NCBI GenBank assembly: GCA_033765145.1
Contig: JANRIH010000044.1
Location: forward strand, 159,181 to 223,180
From: JAGVSR01 sp033765145
GTDB taxonomy: Bacteria; Pseudomonadota; Alphaproteobacteria; Rhizobiales; Hyphomicrobiaceae
Reading direction: 5' to 3'
Length of the DNA: 64,000 nucleotides
In this document: one piece after another, positions 8,816 to 16,870 of the stretch
How the letters are laid out: each line of letters begins with the position of its first letter
Numbering within the stretch: the stretch's first letter is position 1
Notes under the pieces: model-generated
Databases searched by the model: none
Seen by the model: the letters and a program-made list of their open reading frames with translations, nothing else
What the model was told of the DNA's origin: nothing
Program-made: the position numbers and the translations under genes

Positions 8816-9406
8816 TCAGCCCATCATTTCATCGACGTAGTCCCAGTTCACGAGGCTGTCGAACCAGGCTTCCAGGTACTTCGCACGCGCGTTGCGGTAG
8901 TCGATGTAATAGCTGTGCTCCCAGACGTCGCAGCCAAGGATCGGCTGAGCGCCGTGCATCAACGGGTTCTCGCCGTTCGGGGTTTTCATGACTTCTAGCT
9001 TGCCGTCGCGGATCGCGAGCCAGGCCCAGCCCGAGCCGAACTGGGTCATACCGGCGTTGATGAAATCGGCGCGGACCTTGTCGAAGCCGCCGATCTCACC
9101 GACGAGCTTTTCAAGCCGTCCGGGCAGCTTCTTCCCGCCGCCCGCGGGTTTCATCCAGCGCCAGAAATGGTTGTGGTTGTAGTGCTGGCCGACATTATTC
9201 ACGAGGCCGGCGTTCTTGCCAGCATAGGCAGCCTGGCAGATCGCTTCGATCGATTTGCCTTCGAGGCCCGACCCGACCATCAGCTTGTTGCCGTTGTCGA
9301 CGTAGGCCAGATGGTGCTTATCGTGATGAAACTCCAGAGTTTCTTTCGACATAAAGGGCTGCAACGCGTCATAGGCGTACGGCAGCGGCGGTAGCGTGAA
9401 GCTCAT
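8816..9406 (-). CDS. sodB: Superoxide dismutase, Fe/Mn family, cytoplasmic
   Basis: A 196-residue protein of normal length for the Fe/Mn superoxide dismutase family. It starts MSFTLPPLPYAYDALQPF and keeps the metal-ligand regions EFHHDKHH (first ligand H27), YNHNHFW, and DVWEHSYYIDY with the last Asp and His ligands. It converts superoxide to oxygen and hydrogen peroxide. There is no signal peptide, so it acts in the cytoplasm, unlike the second, Tat-exported SOD encoded at 18966-19667. An AAAGGAGAA lies just upstream of the ATG at 9406. Fe versus Mn use cannot be decided safely by eye. Confidence 0.95.
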   Translation of the reverse strand: MSFTLPPLPYAYDALQPFMSKETLEFHHDKHHLAYVDNGNKLMVGSGLEGKSIEAICQAAYAGKNAGLVNNVGQHYNHNHFWRWMKPAGGGKKLPGRLEKLVGEIGGFDKVRADFINAGMTQFGSGWAWLAIRDGKLEVMKTPNGENPLMHGAQPILGCDVWEHSYYIDYRNARAKYLEAWFDSLVNWDYVDEMMG

Positions 9407-10054
9407 GGGGTTCTCCTTTGGAGGCCTGTTCTGGCGAGCGGAAACCGGGGGAACGCGGCTGGCCGGGCTCTCGTTTCGTCACGGGCCAGATCGCGAAAGC
9501 GGCGCACCCTAACCGCGCTGGCGGCACGAAACAAGAACCGCCCTGCCGAACGCCGTCGCGCTGACCGGGAGCAATCGCGTCCGTGGCCTCGGCACTTCGT
9601 AGCTGAATATTGGGATGGAGGTTGCGCCTGGGTCAGTCGAGGCGTCCGGCGCGTGGCGACCCGATGACGATGCGGGTCTCAGGGGGATGGGGCGCATCGA
9701 CCCTGAACGATGCGCCCCGGGGATCACGCCGGGATTTGGGGAACCAGGGTGCCAGGATCATCGGCTTCAGCCTTTGAACTCCTTCTGAACGCCCTGTTCA
9801 GCCGCCATTCATCTTCGGCGCATGGACAACCGGCGCTGATGGCGCCTCGGGCGGCTTGAGCGAGGCTTTCGCATCTTTGCCATGTCGAGGCGCCACATGC
9901 CTCCAATCTTTGGGTTCTCGCGTAGACTAGGACCGGAGGCAGGGCTTGGCCCGCGGACCGGCTCGCCCGTGCGACGGATCGGCGGCGGATCGGCGTTCAG
10001 ACAGTGCCGGAGATCTGTCTCTGGCCGACAAAGGATTTGATAGAAGTCCCCGAC
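9407..10054. other. Long intergenic region between divergent sodB and the efflux operon
   Basis: About 650 bases hold no gene I can support; short frames here lack ribosome binding sites and recognisable protein. The only clear signal is the inverted repeat at 9786-9800. The stretch is GC-rich, with imperfect repeats of GCGCC/GGCGC type. It should contain the promoters of sodB and the macA-like operon. Confidence 0.4.
9786..9800. promoter_or_regulatory. Inverted repeat TGAAC-N5-GTTCA upstream of the efflux operon
   Basis: TGAAC, five bases (GCCCT), GTTCA form a perfect 5-bp dyad, preceded by TTTGAACTCC and followed by GCCGCCATTCATC, which repeat parts of the half-site. The arrangement suits a response-regulator or repressor site about 255 bases before the MacA-like start. 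No regulator gene is adjacent, so the binder is unknown. Confidence 0.35.
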
Positions 10055-11515
10055 ATGCGCCTCAGTACGCTCTTCACACTCGCCCTTCCCGTTGCTGCTC
10101 TGGCGATCGGCGCGTTCTACGTGCTCGATCTCGGGCGCGAGGCGCGTACAACTTTGACGTACGACACGGTCGAGGTCTCGCGCGGCATGATCCGCAAGAC
10201 CGTTGCGACGTCGGGTCCGGTTCGCGCGCTCGTGACCGTCAGCGTCGGTTCGCAGCTCTCGGGACAAGTCGAGGCTGTCAACGCGGACTTCAACAGCGAG
10301 GTCAAGCCTAACGACGTCCTCGCGACACTCGACAAGCGGACGTTCGCGGCGCGCGCCCAGCAGGCGGAGGCCGATCTGTCGCAAGCCAAGGCGGCGCTCG
10401 CCAACCAAGAGGCATCGCAGACGAAAGCGGTCGCGGTGAAGCGCGTCGCGGAGCGGACGATTGCGCGGCAGAAATCCCTGGCCTCGAAGGGGTTCGCGTC
10501 CCAGGCGGCACTCGATGCCGCCGAGCGGGACAGGGACGTCGCGGAGGCCGACATCGCGGTCGCCGAGGCGCAGATCGAGAGCGCGAAGGCGACGATCGCG
10601 CAGCGGATGGCCGCGCTTGATCAGGCGCGCGTCGATCTCGAACGGACCGACATCCGCTCACCGATCGCCGGCACGGTCATCTCGCGCACGGTCGATCCCG
10701 GGCAAACCGTCGCTGCAAGCCTGCAGGCCCCGGAGCTCTTCAAAATCGCGCAGGACCTGTCGCGCATCCGCATCGAGGCGCAGGTCAATGAAGCGGACGT
10801 CGGTGCTGTCCGCGAGGGCAATCCGGTGACGTTCACGGTCGATGCATATCCCGATCGGGAATTCCAAGGCACCGTCACGCAGGTCCGGCTCGCCGCCACC
10901 GAGATCAACAATGTCGTCACGTACACGGTCATCATCGAAGCCTCCAATGACGACCGGCGGCTCTTTCCGGGCATGACGGCCAATACCGTCATCGAAAGTG
11001 CGCGGCGGGAAGGGGCTCTGAGACTGCCGAACGACGCGCTGCGCTATCGTCCACGCGGGCAGGCGGAACGCTCGGGGGATCCGGCCAAGCTCATGACTGA
11101 GCGGATTGCGCGCATGATCGAGCGTCTCGACAACGAAGTGCGGCTGACGGCGGAGCAGAAGAGCACACTCGAAACGCAGTTGAACGAGGTCGCGGCGGAG
11201 ACGCTGAAATCGCGCCAGATGAGCATGGGCGGCGGCGGTTTCGACGGCGACAGTTTCCGGCAGAAGCTCACGGGGCGCGTGGAGCAGGTGCTCCAGCCGC
11301 TCCTCACGGACGAGCAGCGGCCGCTTCTGCAGCGCTGGAAGAGTGGGCGGGAGGCGGCGCACTTCGCGACGGTCTATGTGCAAAACGGTTCCGGGCAGCC
11401 CGAGCGGCGGGGCGTGCGCATCGGACTTGCCGACGACCAATTCACGGAAATCGCGGGTGGAGATCTCAAGGAAGGGGATCGCGTGGTGGTTCGCGCCCGC
11501 GAAGCGCGGCCGTGA
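10055..11515 (+). CDS. Periplasmic adaptor (MacA/HlyD-type) of an ABC efflux pump
   Basis: A 486-residue membrane-fusion protein: an N-terminal anchor (LFTLALPVAALAIGAFYVL), a barrel-sandwich start (VATSGPVRALVTVSVGSQLSGQV), a long helical hairpin (about residues 95-195), a second lipoyl half (TDIRSPIAGTVISRTVDPGQ) and a beta-barrel. An insertion around residues 345-435 is charged and helical and is longer than in E. coli MacA. It would link the MacB-type ABC proteins encoded next to it with an outer-membrane channel, which is not in this window. The gene overlaps the ATPase gene by four bases. An earlier in-frame ATG at 10004 is possible but precedes a weaker leader. Confidence 0.85.
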   Translation: MRLSTLFTLALPVAALAIGAFYVLDLGREARTTLTYDTVEVSRGMIRKTVATSGPVRALVTVSVGSQLSGQVEAVNADFNSEVKPNDVLATLDKRTFAARAQQAEADLSQAKAALANQEASQTKAVAVKRVAERTIARQKSLASKGFASQAALDAAERDRDVAEADIAVAEAQIESAKATIAQRMAALDQARVDLERTDIRSPIAGTVISRTVDPGQTVAASLQAPELFKIAQDLSRIRIEAQVNEADVGAVREGNPVTFTVDAYPDREFQGTVTQVRLAATEINNVVTYTVIIEASNDDRRLFPGMTANTVIESARREGALRLPNDALRYRPRGQAERSGDPAKLMTERIARMIERLDNEVRLTAEQKSTLETQLNEVAAETLKSRQMSMGGGGFDGDSFRQKLTGRVEQVLQPLLTDEQRPLLQRWKSGREAAHFATVYVQNGSGQPERRGVRIGLADDQFTEIAGGDLKEGDRVVVRAREARP

Positions 11516-12243
11516 CGGGTTCCGAGGCTGGCGGGCGCCCCATCATCCGCGCGCGCGATGTTGTAAAGCACTACCGCATGGGTGAGGAGGTGGTGGCAGC
11601 ACTCGATGGCGTAACGCTTGAGATCGCTGCCGGGGACTTCGTTGCGATCATGGGCGCTTCGGGCTCGGGCAAGTCGACGATGATGAACCTCATCGGCGCG
11701 CTCGATCGTCCGACCAGCGGCACGCTCGAGATCGACGGGCGCGAAATCGGCGCGATGAGCCAAGACGAACTGGCCGATCTCCGCAACCGGACGATCGGCT
11801 TCGTGTTCCAGCAATTCAATCTTCTGGCGCGGACGACGGCGCTCGATCAGGTGATGCTGCCGCTGTCCTACGCACGGCCGCGACCCGCGGACGCTGCGAC
11901 GCGCGCGCGCCAGCGGCTCATCGAGGTCGGCCTCGAAGGCCGGCTCAACCACCTTCCGCGCCAGCTTTCAGGCGGACAGCAGCAGCGGGTCGCCATCGCG
12001 CGCGCGCTCGTCAACGATCCGAAGATCCTCCTTGCGGACGAGCCGACGGGTGCGCTCGACACACGCACGTCGAATGAGATCATGCGCCTCTTTCAGAATC
12101 TCAATGATCGCGGGATCACGGTCATTCTCGTGACGCACGAACCCGACATCGCGCTCGCCGCCAAACGCCGGATCACGTTCCGCGACGGCCGGATCATCGA
12201 CGACCGGCGTCAGATCCCCCAGGTCGGAGAGGCGGCTGAATAA
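11512..12243 (+). CDS. ABC transporter ATPase, MacB/LolD type
   Basis: A 243-residue nucleotide-binding subunit: Walker A GASGSGKST near residue 50, Q-loop FVFQQFNLL, signature LSGGQQQR, Walker B ILLADEPTGALD and H-loop ILVTHEPD. The LolD/MacB subgroup is indicated by the ADEPTGALD form and by the adjacent FtsX-like permease. Translation starts at GTG inside the macA stop (GTGA overlap), so the two are translationally coupled. E. coli MacB carries ATPase and permease in one chain; here they are separate, which is common in alphaproteobacteria. Substrate (macrolide, peptide, lipoprotein or siderophore) cannot be inferred. Confidence 0.92.
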   Translation: MTGSEAGGRPIIRARDVVKHYRMGEEVVAALDGVTLEIAAGDFVAIMGASGSGKSTMMNLIGALDRPTSGTLEIDGREIGAMSQDELADLRNRTIGFVFQQFNLLARTTALDQVMLPLSYARPRPADAATRARQRLIEVGLEGRLNHLPRQLSGGQQQRVAIARALVNDPKILLADEPTGALDTRTSNEIMRLFQNLNDRGITVILVTHEPDIALAAKRRITFRDGRIIDDRRQIPQVGEAAE

Positions 12244-13472
12244 TGCTTCTCGACAGTTTCAGGATTGCACTCACGGCGCTCAGGGCGAATGTGCTGCGCT
12301 CTGTCCTGACGACACTCGGCATCGTCATCGGTGTTGCGTCGGTCATCATTCTCGTCGCGGTCGGTCGGGCCGCCACGCACGAGGTCGACCGCCAGATCAA
12401 TTCGCTCGGCACGAACATGCTCGTCATCTTTCCCGATGCCATGCGGGTGATGGGACGGGCGAGTGCGGCCGGAACCGCGATCCCGCTTTCGGAAGGCGAT
12501 CTCGCCGCTGTCCGCGACAAGGTCTACGGCGTCACCATGGCCTCGGGGCAACTCGACGAGCAGGGTCCCGTCGTTCGAGGCAGCCAGAATTGGACCACCG
12601 CGCTCAGTGGCGTTCACGCCGAGTATCTCGATGTCCGGGATTGGCCCGTCGTTTCGGGCCGCGGCATCTCACCCAATGACGTTCGGAGTTCCGCGCGCGT
12701 TGCCGTGCTCGGGCAGACGGTCGCGAAACAATTGTTTCCCGGCGAGGAGTCGGTCGGCGCGCAGATCCGGATAAAGAACGTCCCGTTCGAAATCATCGGG
12801 GTTCTCAGTTCCAAGGGACAATCGTCGATGGGCCGCGATCAGGACGATATCGTGCTCGTTCCGATCACGACCGCGCGCAGCCGGGTCGTCGGAAAAAGCG
12901 ATGTACAGGTCGATCAGGTCGGCCGCGTCTATGTGAAAATAGCCGACGGCACCGATCTTCGCACGGCGCAGGAGGAAATCGAGCAACTCCTGCGTCAGCG
13001 GAGGAAATCGAAGCCGAATTCGGAGGATTCGTTCTCTGTGCGGAACCTTGCCGAATTCATTCGTGCGAGAACTGAAGTCTTGACGACAATGAGCTATCTT
13101 CTCGGCGCCACGTCGGCGATCTCGCTCATCGTCGGCGGAATAGGCATCATGAACATCATGCTGGTATCCGTCACTGAACGCACACGCGAAATCGGGCTCC
13201 GAATGGCCGTGGGTGGCAGGCGAAAGGACATCATGATGCAATTTCTCGTTGAGGCGGTGGTGCTTTGCCTCCTCGGCGGGCTAATTGGCGTGATCCTCGG
13301 TGTCGCAATAGCGGCCACCGTATCTTATGCGGCGCAATGGCCGGTCGCCGTCAGTGCACCTGTGATTGCTGGCGCACTCGCTGCGGCAGGATTGACGGGC
13401 GTGATTTTCGGATTCTTTCCGGCGCGCCGCGCGGCTCACCTCAATCCGATTGATGCGCTCAGGGCGGAATAA
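12243..13472 (+). CDS. ABC transporter permease, MacB type (MacB_PCD + FtsX domains)
   Basis: A 409-residue permease: one N-terminal transmembrane segment (LRSVLTTLGIVIGVASVIIL), a large periplasmic MacB_PCD domain (about residues 45-270) and three C-terminal transmembrane segments of the FtsX type, including the family sequence GGIGIMNIMLVSVTERTREIG. This topology marks a mechanotransmission (type VII) ABC system with the adaptor and ATPase encoded just upstream. The ATG shares one base with the ATPase stop (TAATG). A hairpin with arms GCAACCGA and TCGGTTGC lies at 13508-13527, shortly after the stop, and may end the operon. Confidence 0.92.
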   Translation: MLLDSFRIALTALRANVLRSVLTTLGIVIGVASVIILVAVGRAATHEVDRQINSLGTNMLVIFPDAMRVMGRASAAGTAIPLSEGDLAAVRDKVYGVTMASGQLDEQGPVVRGSQNWTTALSGVHAEYLDVRDWPVVSGRGISPNDVRSSARVAVLGQTVAKQLFPGEESVGAQIRIKNVPFEIIGVLSSKGQSSMGRDQDDIVLVPITTARSRVVGKSDVQVDQVGRVYVKIADGTDLRTAQEEIEQLLRQRRKSKPNSEDSFSVRNLAEFIRARTEVLTTMSYLLGATSAISLIVGGIGIMNIMLVSVTERTREIGLRMAVGGRRKDIMMQFLVEAVVLCLLGGLIGVILGVAIAATVSYAAQWPVAVSAPVIAGALAAAGLTGVIFGFFPARRAAHLNPIDALRAE

Positions 13473-13637
13473 TTTGTCTGCCGGGCGCGAATACTTGACA
13501 GCGTGTAGCAACCGATTTTTCGGTTGCGACAATAATTAACGTTTTTTGCGCAATTCTTCCGGCAAAAAGGGCGTGCGAAATCGGCGCGCGGGAGATATAA
13601 GCCTCCCAACCTGCCGAAATTAAACTGATCAACAAAG

Positions 13638-13651
13638 CGGCGCATGCGCCG
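13638..13651. promoter_or_regulatory. 14-bp perfect palindrome upstream of the H-NS-like gene
   Basis: CGGCGCATGCGCCG is fully self-complementary and ends 20 bases before the H-NS-like start, just before the AAAGGAAG ribosome binding site. It could be an operator, possibly autoregulatory, or a small 5'-UTR hairpin. An A/T-rich stretch with an inverted repeat (GGGAG...CTCCC, around 13590-13607) lies further upstream and probably belongs to the promoter. Confidence 0.35.
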
Positions 13652-13671
13652 TTTCGCATCAAAGGAAGTCG

Positions 13672-13995
13672 ATGATGGCTGTCACGAATATCGAAAAGCT
13701 GTCGCTGAAGGAGATCAACGATCTCGAAGCGCGCCTTATGAAAGCCAAGGCGCAGGCTCGCGACCGCGCCAAGGTTGAAGTGAAGGACAAGATTGATCGC
13801 ATTCTCGAAACGTCCGGCTTCACGATCAGTGATCTCTACGTCGGCGCCGGCCGTGGTCGCGGGCGTTCGAAGTCGGCGGCGAAGTATGCCAATCCCGAGA
13901 ACCGCGCTGAGACGTGGACGGGCCGCGGCCGCAAGCCCAACTGGCTCGTCGCGCGTCTCAAGAAGGGCGCCAAGGTGGAAGATTTCGCGATTTGA
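13672..13995 (+). CDS. H-NS family nucleoid-associated protein
   Basis: A 107-residue protein. Residues 5-40 are helical and charged (oligomerisation region) and the C-terminal part carries the H-NS DNA-binding core: AKYANPENRAETWTGRGRKP followed by NWLVARLKKGAKVEDF. Such proteins bind AT-rich or curved DNA and often silence acquired genes. AAAGGAAG precedes two adjacent ATGs (13672 and 13675); the first is reported. It is a single-gene unit with a strong terminator behind it. Its promoter region has A/T tracts, usual for autoregulated H-NS-like genes. Confidence 0.92.
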   Translation: MMAVTNIEKLSLKEINDLEARLMKAKAQARDRAKVEVKDKIDRILETSGFTISDLYVGAGRGRGRSKSAAKYANPENRAETWTGRGRKPNWLVARLKKGAKVEDFAI

Positions 13996-14058
13996 GACCG
14001 CGGCCTGCGGGGCGGGATTTCCGCGCGCGGTTCAGCCGGATTGAAGCATTACAAACGC

Positions 14059-14098
14059 AAAAGCCGCAGCCTTGTGCTGCGGCTTTTGTCGTTTTTTT
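14059..14098 (+). terminator. Strong intrinsic terminator after the H-NS-like gene
   Basis: AAAAGCCGCAG, a seven-base loop, CTGCGGCTTTT form a perfect 11-bp stem (14059-14087), followed by GTCG and a run of seven T. It ends the H-NS-like transcript and may also act on the convergent membrane-protein gene, since A residues lie on the other side. Confidence 0.9.
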
Positions 14099-14120
14099 GA
14101 CTTCGCGGGCCAACGAGTGA

Positions 14121-14411
14121 TCACACGGGTTCGCGACCGCGCCAGATCCTTTCCCAGACCATCATCAAAAGCACGTAGCTCGAACTCAGGATCAGAAGTG
14201 CCGAGGCGATCATTTCACTGTCGAGGTCGTGAATGGCGAGCCAGCGCGGCTCGTGATGCGCGACGATCGCCAGCGCCGCGAATGTGAGGCTCAGGGATCC
14301 GAACAGCGTTTGGACGAAGACCTCGGAGCGGCGCCGCGCCGCGGCGATAATGGCGCGATCCTCGATCGCATATTTCTCGAGTGCGTCGGTACGCTCGTCG
14401 TCGCGGATCAT
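14121..14411 (-). CDS. Small membrane protein, two predicted transmembrane segments
   Basis: About 96 residues from the ATG at 14411 (MIRDDERTDALEKYA). A charged helical N-terminus is followed by two hydrophobic segments (SLSLTFAALAIVA and MIASALLILSSSYVLLMMVW) and a basic end. This is the shape of small inner-membrane proteins; no family is recognised. The frame stays open to 14486 with ATGs at 14426 and 14486, but neither has a better ribosome binding site. It lies convergent to the H-NS-like gene and just downstream of cca on the same strand. Confidence 0.6.
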   Translation of the reverse strand: MIRDDERTDALEKYAIEDRAIIAAARRRSEVFVQTLFGSLSLTFAALAIVAHHEPRWLAIHDLDSEMIASALLILSSSYVLLMMVWERIWRGREPV

Positions 14412-14511
14412 AAGTGGCCTACGCATTACAAACGGCCATCGCCGATACGCGACAGCAGACCTCACCAAGTTGCAATGGTACGGCAATGCAACCGTCTGGA
14501 AAAGTCCTTCT

Positions 14512-15786
14512 TTACGATCTGCTAACCTTGACGAGGTCGTTCAGCCTTCGGGCAAGTATCGCTGGGTCCGTCGGGAACCCCGCGCCGATCCACCAGTCTT
14601 CCAGGGTTCGGAGAATGCGGCCGACCTCGGGGCCGGAGGGTACGCCGAGATGCAGGAGGTCCTGGCCGCGGACCGGGAACTCGGGTGGCGACCACCGTTC
14701 GGCGAGTCGTAACCGGTCCTGCATGCGAGGGTCGGAGTGCCTCAGTTCCCCCGTCGCCCAGGCGTAGAGGAGACCATCGCGATATCCCTCGGGGTCGTGG
14801 CGATAGATCGCCGCCTTGGCGTCGCTTTCCGGGCTCTGGGGGTCATAGGCTCTTTCGGGCAGGGACATGTGTGCGATGCGCTCGTATTCGGCAGTCGAGA
14901 GTTTCAGGGCATCACGCAGGCTCAGCGCCGCGCCGGGTATGCGGACGGCGAGGACAGCCAAGCGGCGCAGCGCATCGGGATCGAGTTTCAGCGCTTCTTC
15001 GATCGCGGCAAGGCGGGCAAGGCATTCAGGTCGCGGGGTCTTGCCAAGGATTCTCCCGAGGATGCCGGCGCGATCCATGGCGTGGATCGCGGTCACAGCG
15101 CCGGGTGCAACAAGGAGGCGCAGGAGTTCGGCGCGGATGCGCTCGGCCGAGACGCGCGAAAGGCCGTCGGCGAGATCGCGTGATGCGGCGAGGCCAGCGG
15201 CATCGGGCTGGCCGTCGGTGTATTCGGCCGTGAAGCGGAAAAAGCGAAGGATACGGAGGTAATCCTCGCGGATTCGATCCTCCGCACGTCCGATGAAGCG
15301 GACGCGACGCGCCAGGATGTCGGGATACCCGTCCAAGGGGTCGAAGATCTGTCCATCGGCATCGCAGTAGAGCGCGTTGATTGTGAAGTCGCGGCGGCTC
15401 GCGTCCTCGGTCCAATCGTCGGTGAAGGCGACCGTCGCGCGACGCCCGTCGGTCTCGACATCGCGTCGAAGGGTCGTGATCTCGAAGGGTGTGTGGTTCG
15501 CGATGATGGTGACGGTTCCGTGGTCGATGCCCGTCGGAATGCAGTCGAGGCCGGCGTTCTTCGCGATCTCCGACACGCGGTCCGGAAGGGCCGGCGTTGC
15601 GATGTCGATGTCCTTCACAGCGCGGCCGAGGAGCGCGTTGCGCACCGCGCCTCCAACAATGCGTGCCGGAACGCCCGCAAAATTGAAGGCTGCGAGCACG
15701 ACGCGCGTTTCGAGCCGGGACAGCCATTCTGCCCCGGCGAGCGAGGGGAGTTCCGGTCCTCGTGGGCGAAATGTCTCGTCACTCAT
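14512..15786 (-). CDS. cca: CCA-adding tRNA nucleotidyltransferase / poly(A) polymerase family
   Basis: A 424-residue class II nucleotidyltransferase. The N-terminal head has the GG motif VGGAVRNALLG and the catalytic carboxylates in DIDIATPALPD (around residues 43-65), then RRDFTINAL and the RRxRxxxxxE-like stretch EDRIREDYLRILRF. It adds or repairs the 3' CCA end of tRNAs in the cytoplasm; the same fold is used by poly(A) polymerase, so that alternative remains. It overlaps the DUF6111 gene by four bases and is the third gene of the NUDIX-DUF6111-cca operon. Confidence 0.93.
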   Translation of the reverse strand: MSDETFRPRGPELPSLAGAEWLSRLETRVVLAAFNFAGVPARIVGGAVRNALLGRAVKDIDIATPALPDRVSEIAKNAGLDCIPTGIDHGTVTIIANHTPFEITTLRRDVETDGRRATVAFTDDWTEDASRRDFTINALYCDADGQIFDPLDGYPDILARRVRFIGRAEDRIREDYLRILRFFRFTAEYTDGQPDAAGLAASRDLADGLSRVSAERIRAELLRLLVAPGAVTAIHAMDRAGILGRILGKTPRPECLARLAAIEEALKLDPDALRRLAVLAVRIPGAALSLRDALKLSTAEYERIAHMSLPERAYDPQSPESDAKAAIYRHDPEGYRDGLLYAWATGELRHSDPRMQDRLRLAERWSPPEFPVRGQDLLHLGVPSGPEVGRILRTLEDWWIGAGFPTDPAILARRLNDLVKVSRS

Positions 15787-16073
15787 TCGATGTGACCCGG
15801 CTCGATGCGGCCATCCTTGTAGACGGGAGGGCTATAGGTCTGGCCGGGTTTGCCGCCGGAACTCGTGCCGAACGCGATGACGGTCGCGACGAGCAGCACG
15901 GTACCCGCTGCGATCAGCCAGAAGAAGGGCGCGTCCTTCAGGAGCATCGAAGTCTTTATTCGTCCGTTCTCGTCGCGCTCCAGATGGTCCGGCCGCGTAA
16001 TGAGGAGCCAGCCGACATAGGCCACGGTTGGCAGCAGGAACAGCAGTAGGTTCTCGATGACGATGCGGATCAT
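15783..16073 (-). CDS. DUF6111 family small membrane protein
   Basis: A 96-residue protein with two transmembrane segments (IENLLLFLLPTVAYVGWLL and FFWLIAAGTVLLVATVIAF) around a short charged loop, and a Pro/Gly-rich tail. The pattern and position between NUDIX and cca match the DUF6111 family of Hyphomicrobiales; function is unknown. Its start overlaps the NUDIX stop by four bases and its stop overlaps the cca start by four bases, so the three are very likely co-translated. The family name comes from context and general pattern, not a search. Confidence 0.7.
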   Translation of the reverse strand: MIRIVIENLLLFLLPTVAYVGWLLITRPDHLERDENGRIKTSMLLKDAPFFWLIAAGTVLLVATVIAFGTSSGGKPGQTYSPPVYKDGRIEPGHIE

Positions 16074-16744
16074 GTCGGGAACATGAGCTCCTGCATGTGT
16101 TTCAGCATTCCGGCGGTCGCGCCCCAGATGTAACGTTCGCCGTACGGCATGGCGTAGAAGTTGCGGCCGCGTCCTGCAATAGCTCTGACATCAACGCGGT
16201 GATTCTCGGGCCGCATGAGGAAATCGAGAGGGACTTCGAACACGTCGGCAACTTCCTCAGGATCAGGTCGCCACGCGTCGGGCGGCGTGACAAGCGCCAC
16301 GACGGGGACAACCGCGAAACCGGTGCCGGTCGTGTAGGTTGCCAGCGTTCCCAGCGGTTCGACGAGGCGAGGGTCGAGCCCGATCTCCTCGTGGGCTTCG
16401 CGCAACGCCGTAAATGCCGGGTCGGGATCGCCGGGCTCTGGCTTTCCGCCGGGGAAGGCGATCTGGCCGGCATGGGCCTTGAGGTGGGGCGTCCGCTCGG
16501 TCAACAGGATCGTGAGGCGTGGACGCTGCATCACCGGAACGAGGACCGCGGCGGGGCGACCCGGCTCGTGGCGGCGCCACGCGGCGAGGGCGTCCGGGTT
16601 CAGGTCGAAATCGCTCGGTTTCGGTGGTTTGGGCGCCGGATTGGAGGCCGGGAATTGATCGGGCAGGGGAAAGAGGTTTCGCGCGCGAAGGCGGAAGCCG
16701 TCTGCGGTCAAGCCGACGGCGAACTGGTCGTCTGTCGATGTCAT
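16070..16744 (-). CDS. NUDIX hydrolase, CoA pyrophosphatase (NudL) type
   Basis: A 224-residue hydrolase with a full Nudix box: GGKPEPGDPDPAFTALREAH followed by EEIGLD (around residues 115-140). The segment LTERTPHLKAHAGQIAFPGG before the box is the UPF0035 signature of coenzyme A diphosphatases, which split CoA or acyl-CoA into phosphopantetheines and 3',5'-ADP. It is the first gene of the operon with DUF6111 and cca. The start is the ATG at 16744. Confidence 0.88.
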   Translation of the reverse strand: MTSTDDQFAVGLTADGFRLRARNLFPLPDQFPASNPAPKPPKPSDFDLNPDALAAWRRHEPGRPAAVLVPVMQRPRLTILLTERTPHLKAHAGQIAFPGGKPEPGDPDPAFTALREAHEEIGLDPRLVEPLGTLATYTTGTGFAVVPVVALVTPPDAWRPDPEEVADVFEVPLDFLMRPENHRVDVRAIAGRGRNFYAMPYGERYIWGATAGMLKHMQELMFPT

Positions 16745-16870
16745 GGCTCAACCATAGCACCGGTTGTCGATGCCCGCGCGGCGCGGGGACGACGATTTTG
16801 CTCGCCGCCGCATTTTCGTGCGACATGTCGTGGAAGGGATCGATATCACGCTATTGATTTGTTTCGAATG

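Noticed and set aside
9724..9906. 60-residue leftward frame before the efflux operon
   Set aside because: No ribosome binding site, no recognisable sequence, and it overlaps the operator-like dyad.
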